Assembly (NCBI RefSeq): GCF_003863335.1 | Contig: NZ_RRAZ01000034.1 | Location: 1-36,577, forward strand | Source of the DNA: Falsigemmobacter faecalis | Lineage (GTDB): Bacteria; Pseudomonadota; Alphaproteobacteria; Rhodobacterales; Rhodobacteraceae | Reading direction: 5' to 3' | Length of the DNA: 36,577 bases | Shown here: piece by piece, positions 34,177 through 36,577 of the stretch | Layout: each line of letters starts with the position of its first letter | Position numbering within the stretch: position 1 is the stretch's first letter | Notes under the pieces: generated by a model | Told to the model about the DNA's origin: nothing | What the model saw: only the letters and a program-made list of their open reading frames with translations | The model's database searches: none | Program-made: the position numbers and the translations under genes

Positions 34177-35013
34177 ATGAAAACCTGGATTCTGGCGGGC
34201 CTGACGGGCCTTTTCACGGCCGGTGCGGCGCTGGCGCAAAGCCATGGCGTACCGCCGGCTTTTCTGAAAAACACCCGCCGCATGGAGGGGGACCGTCTGA
34301 GCGTCTGTGCCGATGTCAGCGGCCGCACTCTGGCGTTTGACCGCCGCGTGGCGCAGCTGATCGCCGACAGCCTGTTTCTGGAGATGGATTTTCACGAAGG
34401 CTTTGGCGGCTATCCCACCAGCGGCGACGGCTTCCTTGATGAGCTGCAGATCGCGCTGACCAACAGCTGTGATCTGGTCGTCGGCATGACGGTGCAGGAA
34501 AACTCGCCCTTCCCGGAATGGGCCACGCTGACCCGTCCCTACGTCAGCCTGCCTTATATGATGATGGTGAAAGAGGACTACCAGTCGCTGGGCGATATCC
34601 CCCGGGATCTGAAGCTCGGCACCGCGCTTGGCTCTATGGGAGAGCGGGTGATGATCACCTGGAACCAGCAGCAGCCGAAAAGCGCGCGGTTCACGCGCTT
34701 TCCCTATGCGGATATGCCGCTGATGGCGCGCCGTGTGCTGGACGGCACGATCGCGGGCGGTCTGATCTGGTCACCGGCCTGGGCTGAACTTCTGGCAAAT
34801 CACCCCGAAGCGGCGGATCTGCGGGCGGTGCCCATCTCACCGGTTCCCGCCACGGTCACCCGCATTGGCGCTTTGGTGAAGACCCGCGACACCTTTTTGC
34901 GCGTGCAGATCGACGAGGCCATTGATGCGCTGGTCGCAGACGGATCAATCGCCGGGCTGATGGCAGAGTTCAACTGGCCCGGCACGCCGGGCGACGACAC
35001 CCGGTCCCGCTGA
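34177..35013 (+). CDS. XoxJ/MoxJ-like periplasmic binding protein (family 3)
   Basis: A 278-residue secreted protein with signal peptide MKTWILAGLTGLFTAGAALA. The mature part has LSVCADVSGRTLAFDRRVAQ, DFHEGFGGYP and DLVVGMTVQENSPFPEWATL, followed by the SBP_bac_3-type region LGDIPRDLKLGTALGSMGER. Such proteins accompany PQQ alcohol and methanol dehydrogenases (MoxJ, XoxJ, PedA-like) and are believed to help mature the enzyme. It lies 66 bases after the dehydrogenase gene behind a hairpin that may lower its expression. Confidence 0.85.
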   Translation: MKTWILAGLTGLFTAGAALAQSHGVPPAFLKNTRRMEGDRLSVCADVSGRTLAFDRRVAQLIADSLFLEMDFHEGFGGYPTSGDGFLDELQIALTNSCDLVVGMTVQENSPFPEWATLTRPYVSLPYMMMVKEDYQSLGDIPRDLKLGTALGSMGERVMITWNQQQPKSARFTRFPYADMPLMARRVLDGTIAGGLIWSPAWAELLANHPEAADLRAVPISPVPATVTRIGALVKTRDTFLRVQIDEAIDALVADGSIAGLMAEFNWPGTPGDDTRSR

Positions 35014-35032
35014 GGCCACGACATAAAGTTCG

Positions 35033-35069
35033 GCAGCCGTGCCGGGACAGGGGGTCCCGGCACGGCTGC
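35033..35069. terminator. Bidirectional hairpin between convergent genes
   Basis: GCAGCCGTGCCGGGAC and its perfect complement form a 16-bp stem with a five-base loop (AGGGG). It lies 19 bases past the XoxJ-like stop and 28 bases past the stop of the convergent membrane-protein gene. T tracts are missing on both sides, but position and strength suit a shared terminator. Confidence 0.65.
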
Positions 35070-35097
35070 TCTGCAAAGCCCGGTCCCGCAGTTCCGC

Positions 35098-35700
35098 TTA
35101 CACCAGCCGCAGAGCGTTCAGCAGTGGGCGCAGATCCGGGAACCAGCCAAGGATCAGCAGCACCGCTGCCAGCGAGAGACCAATGCCGGTGCTTTTGCGC
35201 CAGCGCTTTTCAAGATGTGGCAGCACGGTGGGAACGACCGTCCCAAGCCAGAGGCCAGGCAGCGGCAGCAGCCCCAGAACAACCGAATTCACGATCACGA
35301 TCTGCAGCGTATCGATTTCTGCCAGCACCATATAGCCCGGCCCGCGCGGCAAAACCGCATGAAGCGGGCTGCGCAGCAGATCAAGAACCGGCACCAGCGC
35401 CAGCATCACGGCCATCGCCCCGGGAACGGCCAGAACCGGTCCGAACCGGCGCAGACCTTTTGTCGGCGTCACGGGCAGCGGCAGGAACCAGCACGCGCGA
35501 AAAGCGATTGCGAGAAAGATCCCCGACAGCGAGACATGCCGGAACGGACTGGCGCTCAGCCGTCCCGCGTGCCGCGCCGCAGGCTCGCCCAGAAGCCTCA
35601 TGAACACCGCCGTCAGCCCCCCCGCAAGACCGGAGAACAAAAAGGCCGCAACAATCCGGGACAGGATCTCGGCCATGGTCAGATTGTGAAGAAAAACCAC
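35098..35700 (-). CDS. Membrane protein, apparent inactive site-2 protease (M50) homologue
   Basis: A 200-residue protein with about five membrane segments. RLLGEPAARHAGRLSASPF (35-53) followed by RHVSLSGIF and LPLPVTPTKGLRR corresponds to the M50 pattern LGDPTAR-x-x-GRLTLNP, RHIDPVGT and KPVPVNP-x-x-x-R. Where M50 enzymes have the zinc motif HExxH this protein has AGGLTAV (26-32). Where they have NLLPLPPLDG it has LGLLPLPGLWLG, lacking the Asp. It should therefore be non-catalytic. Start is a GTG at 35700 or an ATG at 35676; neither has a strong ribosome-binding site. It converges on the dehydrogenase cluster. Confidence 0.65.
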   Translation of the reverse strand: MVFLHNLTMAEILSRIVAAFLFSGLAGGLTAVFMRLLGEPAARHAGRLSASPFRHVSLSGIFLAIAFRACWFLPLPVTPTKGLRRFGPVLAVPGAMAVMLALVPVLDLLRSPLHAVLPRGPGYMVLAEIDTLQIVIVNSVVLGLLPLPGLWLGTVVPTVLPHLEKRWRKSTGIGLSLAAVLLILGWFPDLRPLLNALRLV

Positions 35701-36084
35701 GGATTACACACTTCCGGCCCGGGATTGGGCAGGGCTGCTCTCTAGCGTTTTTCAGGGGATCTGTCGAGGCAGGGGCAGGGCGCTCCCATCCCACCGCAGT
35801 CGCCTCTGCCCGGCTTCGCACCGATATAAGCGGCGAGGAGAGGCATGGAAATGGGGAAGGCCCAGGCATCCCCAGCCTCCGTCAGGTCGCCCTCCGGACC
35901 TCTCGGCAAGGCGGGCTTTACCAGCCCCTTTGGCCGGAACCCGATGCTGCGCCAGGACTGCTATGCCCCTTCGTGCTCACAAAGCATGCAGCCTGCCTCA
36001 CGCGGGATGCCGTCGCCCTGTCACTCCCACCTTTCAGTTTCGAAACCCGGCTTACACTGAACTCCCGCGGATGCTCTGTGCTTC
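35701..36084. other. No recognisable gene
   Basis: About 380 bases between the membrane-protein gene and the IS481-type remnant. Short frames on both strands lack family motifs. It should include the promoter of the membrane-protein gene near 35720-35790. Beyond that I see no structure. Confidence 0.4.
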
Positions 36085-36140
36085 GGTGTTTGATCCCATG
36101 GTTTGAGGGTGCGATCCTTTGAGGGAATGGAAGGGGCCCC

Positions 36141-36577
36141 ATGGAACAAATTCACCATGGCAGGCCACGACCAGGCAGGCCGTCCGAGCTGCACGACTGA
36201 CGGCTTGCCCGCCGCTGGTCCGGAATGATCGCAGGACGAAGGCCCGCGTGCCATCGGTCCGGGGGCGGGATTGAGTGTTCGCGGAGCTGAGCCGCACCGT
36301 CCGGCGTGAGGAGGATCAGAAAACGATCCGGGGGATCGCTTTCCCGACGATTGGCTCTATCTCTTTGTCGACATTGATAGACCGGGCAAATTCGCGGTGA
36401 CACAATCGGCCGGAAAGGCTGACCGGAAGACGGCCCGGGAGTTCCCCAAACACCTTATCAGGGTCGTGCCGTATTGCATCCATACCGCTCTGACCCAGTG
36501 AGCCCATCGGCGAAAAGAATCCCGTTCGCTGAGGCGCTGATAGTGTAACCGCCCGACGGCATCGATGTGCCATATGT
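36141..36577 (+). pseudogene. IS481-family transposase remnant
   Basis: The start MEQIHHG, then after a one-base shift ATTRQAVRAA, matches the IS481 N-terminus (M-x-Q-x-x-HGSATTTxAVRAAI). From 36346 the sequence DDWLYLFVDIDRPGKFAVTQ followed by KADRKTAREFPKHLIRVVPY and CIHTALT is the start of the catalytic domain (LYLFVAIDR, KADRRTAWEFL, VPYRIHTILTDNG). The section between, several hundred bases in intact relatives, is missing and the 49-base segment 36306-36354 lies at the join. A stop and further frame changes follow near 36530. Confidence 0.72.
36306..36354 (+). other. Junction segment shared by three transposase remnants (copy C, short form)
   Basis: GTGAGGAGGATCAG, then GATCCGGGGGATC and GACGATTGG: a shortened version of the 93-base segments at 446-538 and 17435-17527. 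About 42 of 49 positions match copy A once two gaps are allowed. Here it lies inside an IS481-family, not IS5-family, transposase remnant. Part of it could still be read as IS481 sequence (REEDQKTIRGIAF resembles the EEEAxVVAF region), so a common origin is not proven. Confidence 0.6.

Larger units (their letters stand above)
36085..36577 (+). mobile_element. IS481-family element remnant, truncated by the window end
   Basis: The tip GGTGTTTGATCCCATGG and following bases (36085-36120) match the inverted repeat at 8-43. A transposase start ATGGAACAAATTCACCATGG (36141) follows at the usual distance. The element continues to the window edge and is broken by frameshifts and an internal deletion. 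It is on the plus strand, opposite to the presumed element beyond the left edge. Confidence 0.7.

Overview
The window is a high-GC chromosomal segment of an alphaproteobacterium, most likely a Rhodobacterales member (Paracoccus/Rhodobacter/Ketogulonicigenium-like). The clues are a GTTC-N7-GTTC SOS box in front of uvrA, a PQQ-dependent dehydrogenase resembling the sorbose/sorbosone dehydrogenases of Ketogulonicigenium, an NDUFAF6-type squalene/phytoene synthase homologue, and the general protein character. The placement is inferred from protein resemblance recalled from memory, not from a search.

Layout. (1) 1-2430 is a graveyard of insertion sequences: an IS481-type terminal repeat at the left edge, an internally deleted IS5-family element (232-754), an IS30-type fragment, then about 1.5 kb with no recognisable gene and a GGTCTC hexanucleotide repeat. 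(2) 2433-6888, minus strand: phosphoglucomutase, a WYL regulator, an entericidin-like lipopeptide and a YejA/DppA-type binding protein. (3) 6968-7076: a candidate small RNA with its own promoter and terminator. (4) 7228-16841, plus strand, housekeeping genes: 3-hydroxybutyrate dehydrogenase, SOS-controlled uvrA, citramalate synthase, a squalene/phytoene synthase-family protein, lon behind a heat-shock-type promoter, an HU-like protein and tRNA-Val(CAC). (5) 16842-18000: a second, inverted copy of the IS5-family remnant. (6) 18001-26108: an M16C metallopeptidase (plus strand) faces a PQQ operon on the minus strand in the order LysR regulator, pqqA, pqqB, pqqC, pqqD, pqqE, S33 proline-iminopeptidase-like hydrolase. 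(7) 26354-31493: six plus-strand genes, every junction a 4-base ATGA overlap, encoding two interleaved ABC systems (an exporter-type pair and an importer-type trio) plus a MoxJ-like periplasmic protein. (8) 31777-35013: a c-type cytochrome, a PQQ dehydrogenase with an Asp-Leu-Asp metal motif and a second MoxJ/XoxJ-like protein. (9) 35098-35700, minus strand: a membrane protein that looks like a site-2 protease (M50) whose zinc ligands are gone. (10) 36085-36577: an IS481-family remnant running off the right edge.

Sections 6-9 form one functional unit: cofactor synthesis, possible PqqA processing and degradation by two peptidases, cofactor or substrate transport, periplasmic oxidation by the quinoprotein and electron delivery to a soluble cytochrome c. 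The most unexpected observation is that the IS5-family and IS481-family remnants, which belong to unrelated transposase families, carry the same short segment (93, 93 and 49 bases) exactly where the middle of their transposase genes is missing.
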